Assembly: GCA_022844565.1 (NCBI GenBank)
Contig: JALHLK010000022.1
Span: 1 to 64,000 of the forward strand
Direction: 5' to 3'
DNA: 64,000 nucleotides
Origin: Saprospiraceae bacterium
Lineage (GTDB): Bacteria; Bacteroidota; Bacteroidia; Chitinophagales; Saprospiraceae
How positions within the stretch are numbered: position 1 is the first letter of the stretch; each line of letters starts with the position of its first letter. Below, in pieces: positions 1 to 7,514 of this stretch. A program made the position numbers and the translations under genes. A model generated the notes under the pieces. It was given only the letters and a program-made list of their open reading frames with translations. It was not told the DNA's origin and made no database searches.

Positions 1-163
1 ATCCTCGAACATAAGTCTAATATTTGTTATTATTTAATGATTTTGAACCACTAATATATACAATATTTTTCTTATGTTCGCTTTTTTATGCTATTTTTTT
101 ATCCATTATTCACGTTAAAAAATAAATTGTTTTGTATTACAGATCATCTTTAAGATATTTCAG

Positions 164-205
164 AATAATGGGCAAGGCCAATTATCAAATGTCTTGCCCA
201 TTATT
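164..205. terminator. Hairpin terminator between nagA and an upstream gene outside the window
   Basis: A 13-bp perfect inverted repeat (AATAATGGGCAAG at 164-176, its complement at 193-205) encloses a 16-nt loop. On the plus strand it is followed by a short T-rich run, so it could end a plus-strand gene lying left of the window. It also sits just past the end of the minus-strand nagA and may act for both. The first 160 bases hold no gene that I can see, only AT-rich sequence. Confidence 0.6.
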
Positions 206-242
206 TTGCCCGATGAATTTTCTTAGGATACGAAAGGTTGTA

Positions 243-1337
243 CTATTGAGCTGTAAAATACTCAAAACTCCAATCTCCATCAAAACCCACCAACCCCACT
301 TCATGCCCTACCTTAATATCCCATACTTTATTGGGTATACCCAGTAATTTGAGTGGTATGATACTTGCCATTCTAACCGCTTTATCGGGTGAGAAGTGGA
401 GATTGTTTACGGCAAAAAGTATCGCATCTAATTGTGAGATTGCCGATCCTGCAAGATTCCCATCGGTATTATAATATGTTCCATTGGTGAGGGTCGCGTT
501 AAAATTGTCCCAGTGGAATGTTTGTTTCTTACGACCTAAGAACAATGCATCAGATACCAAAATCACTTGGTCGTTTTTGATTTTTAGAGCAATCTCAGCG
601 GCTGATTCGTGGCAGTGGAGGCCATCCAAGATGATTTGGCAAGTGACATTTGGGTGGTTAAGAGCAGCACCGACAAGGCCTGGGGCTCGATGATTCATAG
701 GGCTCATCGCGTTGTACAAGTGGGTGACCAATTTGATACCTTTGTCCATGGCTTGGCTTGCTTCTTCATAGGTAGCATTGGAGTGACCGATGGAGAGCGT
801 GACACCTGTAGAGATCAAGTAATCTAGGGTAGCTGGATCAAACATTTCTGGTGCGATGGTCCACATTTTGATGATGTCTTTACCTTCAGAAAGTAGAAGG
901 TCAATATTTTCTTTGGTTGGCTTGATAATATATGCTTCTAAATGTGCGCCTTTCTTAATGGGATTAAGAAATGGGCCTTCGAGATGTATACCTAGCACTC
1001 CGCTATTTGGATTATTTTGCATAAAGTGCTTTACTGCTCGAATACCGTTGACCATATTCTCCAAAGTGGAGGTAATGATGGTGGGTAAGGTAAAAAAAGT
1101 GCCGTGGTCTAAACTTGACTGTGCAATGTCAGCAACCGTAGTTTCGTCGGGAGTGGCTGTGAAGTGAAAATTATAACCACCATTGATGTGAATGTCAAAC
1201 AGCATAGGACTTATCAATTCAAACTTTGGTTTTGCACAAGGTATGATGTCTACTATTATCCCTTTATCAAGGATGATTTCAGCGTTTGAGTAGGTTTTAT
1301 CTGCAGTGATGATTGATTTTGCTGAGCAAGATTGCAT
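243..1337 (-). CDS. nagA: N-acetylglucosamine-6-phosphate deacetylase
   Basis: This cytoplasmic amidohydrolase removes the acetyl group from GlcNAc-6-phosphate, feeding amino-sugar carbon into glycolysis or wall precursors. Family motifs are in order: an N-terminal DIHINGG near residue 48, HLEGPF with the metal-binding Glu at about 120, GHSNATY with His185, THLYNAM with His206, DGLHCH near 238-243, and the catalytic Asp263 in VSDAL. Length (364 residues) is normal. An in-frame upstream ATG would add 23 residues of non-conserved sequence; I chose the inner ATG at 1337 because the domain starts right after it. No nagB or transporter is adjacent, so it stands alone. Function is well supported by the motifs; the start is a choice. 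Confidence 0.88.
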   Translation of the reverse strand: MQSCSAKSIITADKTYSNAEIILDKGIIVDIIPCAKPKFELISPMLFDIHINGGYNFHFTATPDETTVADIAQSSLDHGTFFTLPTIITSTLENMVNGIRAVKHFMQNNPNSGVLGIHLEGPFLNPIKKGAHLEAYIIKPTKENIDLLLSEGKDIIKMWTIAPEMFDPATLDYLISTGVTLSIGHSNATYEEASQAMDKGIKLVTHLYNAMSPMNHRAPGLVGAALNHPNVTCQIILDGLHCHESAAEIALKIKNDQVILVSDALFLGRKKQTFHWDNFNATLTNGTYYNTDGNLAGSAISQLDAILFAVNNLHFSPDKAVRMASIIPLKLLGIPNKVWDIKVGHEVGLVGFDGDWSFEYFTAQ

Positions 1338-1441
1338 TTCAGAATAGTTTTTGTTTTTGAAATGTAAATATAATGGAAAAATATTAGGGTAACCAAAATA
1401 TTGCATTCACTATGCTGTTTAAGATGCATATGACATATTTC

Positions 1442-1661
1442 AAAATGTTTTTGATTTGGTTTTCCCTTTCAAGGAAGTTAGTGGGTAAAATCACAAACAT
1501 TTTTGTACAACTATCTTTTAAAATGTTTTTGATTTGGTTTTCCATTTTAAGGGAGTTAGTGGGTAAAATCAAAAACTTTTTTGTACAACCATCTTTAAAA
1601 TGTTTTTGATTTGGTTTTCCCTTTCAAGGAAGTTAGTGGTTAAAATCAGAAACATTTTTGT
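1442..1661. repeat. Three tandem copies of a 65-bp hairpin repeat
   Basis: Copies lie at 1442-1506, 1520-1584 and 1597-1661, separated by 12-13 bp spacers. Each starts with AAAATGTTTTTGATTT and ends with a near-perfect complement, so each can fold into a hairpin with about 15 bp in the stem; the middle carries GAGTTAGTGGG or close variants. Single copies of the same unit occur at 10369-10433 and, interrupted, at 28996-29120. Open frames running through the array are products of the repeat, not genes. Confidence 0.9.
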
Positions 1662-1687
1662 GGAATACGTCATACACACCTGTTTAT

Positions 1688-3280
1688 ATGACTAAAAACC
1701 TTTTAAAAAAAATTCTTATCTTTGCCTCAAATAAGAATGAATTGCAAAAACGTCTGTATCCTATCGGAGAGCAAGACTTTCCTAGTATCATTAATAAAGG
1801 AAAGGTGTATGTAGATAAAACAATGCATGCGTATAACTTGATTACTACCAACAAGTATTATTTCCTATCACGTCCACGAAGATTTGGTAAATCATTGTTT
1901 ATCAGTACTTTGGAATCTATATTCTTAGGAAGAAAAGAATTGTTCAAAGATTTGTATCTCTATGGTAAGTGGGAATTTGAGGAGTATCCTGTGATAAGAA
2001 TATCATTTTCTAATATTGGATACAGAACGATGGGACTGTCAAAAGCCATATCGGGCGAATTAATTAATATTGCAAAAAGATATGATGTAAACATTGAGTC
2101 AGCCGATGAGGATATTGCAAATATTTTTAAAGAATTAATCAAAAACCTTGCGGTAAAATTTAATAAAAATGTAGTCATTCTAATAGATGAATATGACAAA
2201 CCTCTAATTGATTATTTAGAAAAAGACAACTTATACAAGGCACTAGAAAATCGGAGTACTCTTAAGACATTTTACAGTATACTCAAAGATGCAGACCAAT
2301 ATCTACAAATGGTTTTTATTACGGGAGTGAGTAAATTTAGCAAAGTAAGCATATTCTCAGATCTAAATAATCTCATGGATATATCCCTTTCAGAAGATTA
2401 TAACGAAATTTGTGGTATCAGTCAAAAAGAACTTGAAAACAATTTCACAGAAGAACTTTCTCTGGTTGATAAAGAAATGGTGAAATCTTGGTACAACGGC
2501 TATCGTTGGGATATCAATGGAGATACAGTTTATAATCCATTTTCTTTGTTGAATTTTTTTGGAAACAAAGGAAAGTTTGACAATTTTTGGTTTGCTACGG
2601 GGACACCCACTTTTTTAATGGAATTGTGTAAACAGAATAAATTTTATGATTTTAAGTCAGCTGAATTAACTTCGACAGAAATGAGCTCATTTGATTTAGA
2701 CAATCTTAAGATGATGCCATTACTTTTTCAAACAGGGTATCTTACGATTACAGGTTATGACCCGCTCTTTTTTACCTATAAATTGGAATTTCCAAATATC
2801 GAAGTAAAAAACTCTTATCTTCATGGCCTATTGGAAGTGTACACCGAACTTAAAGACTCATCTACATCAAGAATAGTAAAAGAGTTGCACCAATCTCTTA
2901 AAACACAAAACCCTGAGCAGTTAAAAGCAATAATAAATCATGCTTTTCATCAAATACCGTACGATCTTTGGAACCGTGACAACGAACACTTTTATCATGC
3001 TATAGTTCATCTCATGTTTAGTCTGCTAGGCGTCTACATTACCTCAGAAGTACATACAAAAAACGGAAAAGCAGATGCCATTGTACAAATCGATGACGAC
3101 ATTTACTGCCTTGAGTTTAAACTTGACAAATCTGCTAAAGATGCTATCCAACAAATAAAAGAAAAGGCGTATCTTGAAAGATATAGAAAAACGGGTAAAG
3201 CACTACATTTTATAGGTATCAATTTTAGCAGTACACAAAAAGAGGTAGATCAGATTATTTGGGAAACTATTGAAAGATAA
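1688..3280 (+). CDS. AAA-ATPase-like protein with C-terminal PD-(D/E)XK nuclease domain
   Basis: The protein belongs to the common Bacteroidota family that joins an AAA-ATPase-like domain to a PD-(D/E)XK nuclease-like domain (the DUF1703 type). Visible: the typical opening RLYPIGEQDF then YVDKT, a Walker A variant RPRRFGKS at about residues 62-69, Walker B ILIDEYDKP at about 164-171, and near the C terminus GKADAIVQ followed by YCLEFKLD, the D...ExK nuclease core. Biological role is not established. The start is uncertain: a TTG at 1658 lies inside the hairpin repeat, the ATG at 1688 precedes a TATCTTTG box at 1717-1724, and a TTG at 1742 would fit transcription from that box. It stands alone behind the repeat array. 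Confidence 0.8.
   Translation: MTKNLLKKILIFASNKNELQKRLYPIGEQDFPSIINKGKVYVDKTMHAYNLITTNKYYFLSRPRRFGKSLFISTLESIFLGRKELFKDLYLYGKWEFEEYPVIRISFSNIGYRTMGLSKAISGELINIAKRYDVNIESADEDIANIFKELIKNLAVKFNKNVVILIDEYDKPLIDYLEKDNLYKALENRSTLKTFYSILKDADQYLQMVFITGVSKFSKVSIFSDLNNLMDISLSEDYNEICGISQKELENNFTEELSLVDKEMVKSWYNGYRWDINGDTVYNPFSLLNFFGNKGKFDNFWFATGTPTFLMELCKQNKFYDFKSAELTSTEMSSFDLDNLKMMPLLFQTGYLTITGYDPLFFTYKLEFPNIEVKNSYLHGLLEVYTELKDSSTSRIVKELHQSLKTQNPEQLKAIINHAFHQIPYDLWNRDNEHFYHAIVHLMFSLLGVYITSEVHTKNGKADAIVQIDDDIYCLEFKLDKSAKDAIQQIKEKAYLERYRKTGKALHFIGINFSSTQKEVDQIIWETIER
1717..1724 (+). promoter_or_regulatory. Possible -7 box (TATCTTTG) for the AAA/PD-(D/E)XK gene
   Basis: Matches the Bacteroidota TAnnTTTG -7 consensus exactly. 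No convincing -33 TTTG lies 17-23 bp upstream. If used, the translation start would have to be a TTG at 1742 rather than the upstream ATG. Confidence 0.4.
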
Positions 3281-3314
3281 TTATTTAGCCCTAAACTTTA
3301 TTGAGAAATTTTTC

Positions 3315-4475
3315 CTACTTACACAACATCACCAAATACTCCGCAGCCTTTTTATATCCAAGACTTTGGGCCATTTTCAAATTCTCGCACGTTTGTTTAT
3401 CTTTTTTAGTTTTTGAATACACCGTGGCTAAATTGAAATAGGCTTCTGCAAATTTTTCATCCAAATTGATGGCCGTATCGAGATCATTAATGGCATTTTC
3501 ATAATTTTCTAATTTGATCCATGCACTTGATCGGTAGAAATAGTGTTGTTTGTTTTTTGGTTCTTGATTGATAAGGTTGGAATAATCGGCTATGGCTTGT
3601 TCGGTATTGGCTAGCTCTAGATTCATAAATGCTTTATTAGCGAGACATTTTAAGTTAGTAGGGGAGAGGTCAATGCTAACATTGTAATCAATCAATGCAC
3701 CACTATAGTTTTCTAACACTTGTTTTGCATATCCTCGCAGATAATAAAATTCTGCATTTTCAGGCTTTAGTTTTATAGCAGAAGACAATTCTAAAATGGC
3801 TTTTTCAAATTCTTCCTGTTTTAATAAACATTTAGCCTTCAATTCATAAATTTTTGGATTTTTTGAGTCTAAGTTTTCTGCTTGAGCAAACGTCTGTAAA
3901 GCATCAGTACACCTGTCAAGGTTATACTCCACCACTCCTTTGTTTAGTAGTACCTTTCCATCGCCATAATTGGTAACTTTTGCTGCTAAGGTGAGGTCTG
4001 TCAATGCTTTTTCATTTTCTTTTTTTGAAATGTAAATGGTAGCTCTGTTGGTCAATGCTATTTTATTTTCCAGCTCTACGATCAATACTGCATTAAAATC
4101 AGCAAGGGCTTCATCAGATTTTTCACTTTTCATATAGGCTTGACCCCGATAGTTTTTTGCTTTGGTGTTAGTAGGGTTTACCTTCAAACATTTTGTGTAG
4201 TCCTTTATTGCTTTTTCGTAATCTTGAATACTTAGGTATGTATTAGCGCGATTGTAATATGCTTTTTCATAAAGAGGTTCTAAGTCTATAGCTTGGGTAT
4301 ACTTTGTGATGGCACATGTGTAATCTTTTTTTGAAAAGCAATCTACACCTTCATTCAATAAAATAATGGCGTCTCTATTGATTTCATTTTGTGCAGGAGC
4401 CTCAGTATTCGGCTGAGAAAAAGAAAAAATTGGAATTATGATTCCAAAAATCCATAAAATTTGATGTTTATTCAT
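3315..4475 (-). CDS. Exported tetratricopeptide-repeat protein
   Basis: A 386-residue protein with a Sec-type signal peptide (hydrophobic run, then FSFSQPN near residue 22), followed by about ten tandem 34-residue TPR units filling the rest, for example AYYNRANTYLSIQDYEKAIK. TPR arrays are protein-binding scaffolds, so this is probably a periplasmic or surface-associated adaptor; nothing in the sequence names a partner. It is transcribed away from the upstream 565-bp gap and has no operon partner: the downstream gene is convergent. The family is certain, the role unknown. Confidence 0.8.
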   Translation of the reverse strand: MNKHQILWIFGIIIPIFSFSQPNTEAPAQNEINRDAIILLNEGVDCFSKKDYTCAITKYTQAIDLEPLYEKAYYNRANTYLSIQDYEKAIKDYTKCLKVNPTNTKAKNYRGQAYMKSEKSDEALADFNAVLIVELENKIALTNRATIYISKKENEKALTDLTLAAKVTNYGDGKVLLNKGVVEYNLDRCTDALQTFAQAENLDSKNPKIYELKAKCLLKQEEFEKAILELSSAIKLKPENAEFYYLRGYAKQVLENYSGALIDYNVSIDLSPTNLKCLANKAFMNLELANTEQAIADYSNLINQEPKNKQHYFYRSSAWIKLENYENAINDLDTAINLDEKFAEAYFNLATVYSKTKKDKQTCENLKMAQSLGYKKAAEYLVMLCK

Positions 4476-5040
4476 TTAACATTTGTTGTATTTTTAAAAT
4501 CGGGTATACTTTTTTGAAGATTTTAGTATTGCGAAATCAATAAGTTGCAATTATTTAATTTGTGTTTTGCAAAACTTAATACATCTCTTCTCTTAATAAC
4601 TTCAAATAATATTCTCAAAAATAATCTTTAGTCTAATTTCAAAAAGTTTTATTAATTATTTTTTTATAAAATCCCTTTGTCACACTATGTTTTTATTGAT
4701 AAAATATTTAATTACAATATATTATATATAAAATTAATGTTGTATTTTGTAACTTAAATATTTAAATTAATCTCCATCGTGAAGATCAAAAGTATATTTT
4801 TTTTACATAAAAATCATAAACTATAAGGAGGAAATATAGAAAAGACTAGTCACCCTTAAACGAATTATCTAATCTCAATATTCTATTATGGTGTACAAAT
4901 TAGAATAAATAATAAAAAAACATCAATCTTTCGGGAACTATGTGCAACATTAATTAATTATAGTGTGGTAGTTTGATTAAAAAAACTACTTTTGTGCCAA
5001 TATTGGCAAATTATATTTGATATTAAAATAAAATAGTAAT
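4476..5040. other. Long AT-rich intergenic gap, no gene found
   Basis: Between the divergent TPR gene and DUF2795 gene. It is very AT-rich and I find no coding frame, tRNA, or strong hairpin. An AAGGAGG ribosome-binding-like sequence near 4824 is not followed by a usable start. The only clear element is the -7 box at 4987-4994. Confidence 0.5.
4987..4994 (+). promoter_or_regulatory. -7 promoter box (TACTTTTG) for the DUF2795 gene
   Basis: Exact match to TAnnTTTG, 46 bp ahead of the ATG. An upstream TTTG at 4972-4975 is only 11 bp away, closer than the usual 17-23 bp, so the -33 element is not convincing. Confidence 0.55.
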
Positions 5041-5262
5041 ATGTACTGGACGCTTGAATTAGCACATCACTTAGAAGACGCACCATGGCCAGCAACTCGA
5101 GATGAGTTGATAGATTATGCAATTAGATCTGGTTCACCATTGGAGGTTATGGAAAACTTACAAGAATTGGATGACGAAGGAGAAATCTACGAAACAATGG
5201 AAGACATTTGGCCTGATTATCCTAGAAAGGATGACTTTCTATTTAATGAAGAAGAGTACTAA
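5041..5262 (+). CDS. DUF2795 family small protein
   Basis: A 73-residue acidic protein beginning MYWTLELAHHLEDAPWPATR. It matches the DUF2795 pattern as found in Bacteroidota: aromatic, helical, with a conserved APWPATRDELIDYA segment and a Tyr/Glu-rich acidic tail. No catalytic motif and no signal peptide are visible. Function is unknown. It has its own promoter box and a terminator-like hairpin just after the stop, so it is probably transcribed mostly by itself, with cmk following 80 bp later. Confidence 0.8.
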   Translation: MYWTLELAHHLEDAPWPATRDELIDYAIRSGSPLEVMENLQELDDEGEIYETMEDIWPDYPRKDDFLFNEEEY

Positions 5263-5292
5263 TCAATTTTTTGATTGTACTATAAGATGAAT

Positions 5293-5323
5293 AAAAAAGC
5301 TTTGATAATCTCAAGGCTTTTTT
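5293..5323 (+). terminator. Rho-independent terminator after the DUF2795 gene
   Basis: A 13-bp stem (5293-5305 with 5311-5323, one G-U pair) with a 5-nt loop ends in a run of six T, the classic intrinsic terminator layout. Confidence 0.75.
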
Positions 5324-5342
5324 ATTGGAATAAAATGAAATT

Positions 5343-6005
5343 ATGATCATAGCAATTGATGGACATTCGTCATGTGGTAAATCAACTATTGCCAAGGCAC
5401 TTGCTGGTAAACTTGGTATTGCTTACGTAGATACTGGAGCAATGTATAGGGCAATTACCCTTTACTTTTTAAGAAATAATATTGATATTCGTGACGCTCG
5501 TCAAGTAAATCACGCACTAGATACGATATCTGTATCGTTCAAAAGTGTGAATGGAAACAACAATATTTTTTTAAATGATGAAGATATCACTGACCTTATC
5601 AGGACCATCGAAGTAAGCAATATGGTCAGTCCAGTGGCTACACTACCAGAAGTGCGCAAGAAGCTTGTAGCTCTTCAACAAGCAATGGGTCGGAATAGTC
5701 TTGTAATGGATGGTAGAGACATCGGAAGTGTGGTTTTTCCTAATGCCGACATTAAGTTTTTTATCACAGCTGACTTGCATACCAGAGCAAAAAGGAGGTA
5801 TGAAGAATTAATAAGTTTTAATAATGAAGTCTCTTTACAAGAGGTAACTGAAAACTTAGCTAATAGAGACCAAATAGACAGTAGTAGGGCAACAAGTCCG
5901 TTAATTCAACTTCCAGATGCTATCTTGATAGATACGACTCATCTTACTTTAGAAAATCAGTTAAATATGGTAATCGATAAAGTAAAGGAAAAATTGAAGT
6001 TGTAG
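5343..6005 (+). CDS. cmk: Cytidylate kinase
   Basis: Phosphorylates CMP and dCMP to the diphosphates in pyrimidine salvage and DNA precursor supply, in the cytoplasm. The P-loop GHSSCGKST is at residues 7-15, followed by YVDTGAMYRA (nucleoside binding), MDGRDIGSVVFPNADIKFFITAD (positions about 120-142) and RRYEEL, all in the usual order for bacterial CMP kinase. Length of 220 residues is typical. It starts a closely spaced plus-strand run with the prenylglyceryl phosphate synthase 48 bp downstream. Confidence 0.95.
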   Translation: MIIAIDGHSSCGKSTIAKALAGKLGIAYVDTGAMYRAITLYFLRNNIDIRDARQVNHALDTISVSFKSVNGNNNIFLNDEDITDLIRTIEVSNMVSPVATLPEVRKKLVALQQAMGRNSLVMDGRDIGSVVFPNADIKFFITADLHTRAKRRYEELISFNNEVSLQEVTENLANRDQIDSSRATSPLIQLPDAILIDTTHLTLENQLNMVIDKVKEKLKL

Positions 6006-6053
6006 CAAGAAGTTTTTATTACCTTTAAGTCTTCTAAACAATCATTGTAGCTT

Positions 6054-6791
6054 TTGAAAAATATCTATCATCAATTATTAAATGCAAAGAATACTGGTAA
6101 AAAGCAATTTGCCGTATTGATAGATCCTGATAAACTGAAGGTGAGTCATATTGATCAATTGATACAACTTTCTATGGAAGGAGGTGTAGATTATTTTTTG
6201 ATAGGCGGTAGTCTGATCATCAATAATATGTTAGATGATGTGCTGTCAAAGATTAGAGCGGGATGTGACATACCGATGGTCTTGTTTCCAGGCAATTCTT
6301 TTCAATTGAGTTATAAAGCGGATGCTATCTTGTTTTTATCATTGATCAGTGGTCGTAATCCCGAACTGTTGATAGGAAAACACGTGGTGGCAGCTCCGTT
6401 TCTTAAATTGAGTCCTTTAGAAATCATATCTTGTGGATATATGTTGGTAGATGGAGGTAAAATGACGACGGTCCAGTACATGAGTAATACAACGCCCATG
6501 CCGAGAGATAAACCAGATATAGCAATGAGTACAGCGCTGGCAGGTGAATTGCTGGGATTAAAACTAATCTATCTCGATGCGGGTAGTGGTGCATCCCTCA
6601 CAGTGCCTGATCAAATGATCGAAATGGTGAGCAATATGATACAAATACCGCTGATCGTAGGTGGTGGTATCTCTACACCTGAAGAAGTTGCTATGAAATA
6701 TAAAGCAGGTGCTGATCTAGTGGTGGTAGGTAACGCAATAGAAAAAGATATAAACATGATCAAAGAAATGTCATTAGTGTCGAGAATATGA
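6054..6791 (+). CDS. Geranylgeranylglyceryl/heptaprenylglyceryl phosphate synthase family protein
   Basis: A TIM-barrel prenyltransferase predicted to join a prenyl diphosphate to sn-glycerol-1-phosphate by an ether bond. Signatures: FAVLIDPDK at residues 19-27, LIGGSLI, VDGGKMTTVQYM then TPMPRDKPDIA, YLDAGSGAS (phosphate and glycerol binding), VGGGISTPEE and VVVGNAIEKD at the C-terminal phosphate site. The Bacteroidota members form group II of this family. The reading frame begins with TTG at 6054, which aligns with the normal N terminus; no in-frame ATG lies closer. It sits between cmk and carbonic anhydrase, with no obvious pathway link. Confidence 0.9.
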   Translation: MKNIYHQLLNAKNTGKKQFAVLIDPDKLKVSHIDQLIQLSMEGGVDYFLIGGSLIINNMLDDVLSKIRAGCDIPMVLFPGNSFQLSYKADAILFLSLISGRNPELLIGKHVVAAPFLKLSPLEIISCGYMLVDGGKMTTVQYMSNTTPMPRDKPDIAMSTALAGELLGLKLIYLDAGSGASLTVPDQMIEMVSNMIQIPLIVGGGISTPEEVAMKYKAGADLVVVGNAIEKDINMIKEMSLVSRI

Positions 6792-6802
6792 CACAAAAGG
6801 TT

Positions 6803-6810
6803 TACTTTTG
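6803..6810 (+). promoter_or_regulatory. -7 promoter box (TACTTTTG) for the carbonic anhydrase gene
   Basis: Exact TAnnTTTG match 21 bp before the ATG at 6832. It overlaps a possible upstream TTG start, which argues that translation begins at the ATG and not at the TTG. Confidence 0.5.
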
Positions 6811-6831
6811 AGAAAAAGTTTAAACTTAATT

Positions 6832-7464
6832 ATGAGCGCATTTTATCAGAAAATATTAGACAACAACCGTAAATGGGTTGCAGAAAAGACCGAAAAAGAT
6901 CCGGAATATTTTTCGAGACTAAGTAATGGTCAGACGCCACCGCTTCTTTGGATAGGTTGTGCAGATAGCCGTGTACCAGCCAATGAGATCACAGGCACGC
7001 AGCCTGGAGAAGTGTTTGTACACCGCAATATTGCTAATATGGTCATCCATTCTGATATGAATATGCTAAGCGTATTGGACTATGCGGTAAATGTCTTGAA
7101 AGTACGACATGTCATTGTATGTGGTCATTATGGCTGTGGTGGTGTGAAAGCAGCGATGGGAAATTCACAAATTGGCCTAATAGACAACTGGATAAGACAT
7201 ATCAAGGATGTATACCGTTTCCACTATTTAGAATTGGACGCTATCCCAGACGAAACTCAAAGATTTAATCGATTTGTCGAACTCAATGTAGTAGAACAAG
7301 TGAAAGATCTAGCCAAAACTTCCATTGTGCAAAATGCTTGGAGATCAAAGCAAGAATTGTGGATACACGGGTGGGTATACGCTATAAATGATGGGTTGGT
7401 CAAGGATCTTGGAGTCAATTTTTGTAGTAGTGATGAGTTGCCGGATGTGTATAGGTTGGGGTAG
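6832..7464 (+). CDS. can: Beta-class carbonic anhydrase
   Basis: Interconverts carbon dioxide and bicarbonate in the cytoplasm, supplying bicarbonate to carboxylases. Zinc ligands are visible: Cys and Asp in GCADSRVPA near residues 42-50, and His and Cys in CGHYGCGGV near 98-106. ITGTQPGEVFVHRNIANMV is the family's conserved second block. The 210-residue form starting MSAFYQKIL has the usual length. Its own -7 box suggests it is transcribed separately from the genes before it. Confidence 0.93.
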   Translation: MSAFYQKILDNNRKWVAEKTEKDPEYFSRLSNGQTPPLLWIGCADSRVPANEITGTQPGEVFVHRNIANMVIHSDMNMLSVLDYAVNVLKVRHVIVCGHYGCGGVKAAMGNSQIGLIDNWIRHIKDVYRFHYLELDAIPDETQRFNRFVELNVVEQVKDLAKTSIVQNAWRSKQELWIHGWVYAINDGLVKDLGVNFCSSDELPDVYRLG

Positions 7465-7514
7465 TACAAGCAAAGTGTCACATAAGTAAAATCTTTGTCT
7501 TTATTTTTTACATT

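Noticed and set aside
1412-1609. Frames on both strands with repeated FKMFLIWFS-like peptides
   Set aside because: They come from translating the tandem hairpin repeat; no independent start or similarity supports them.
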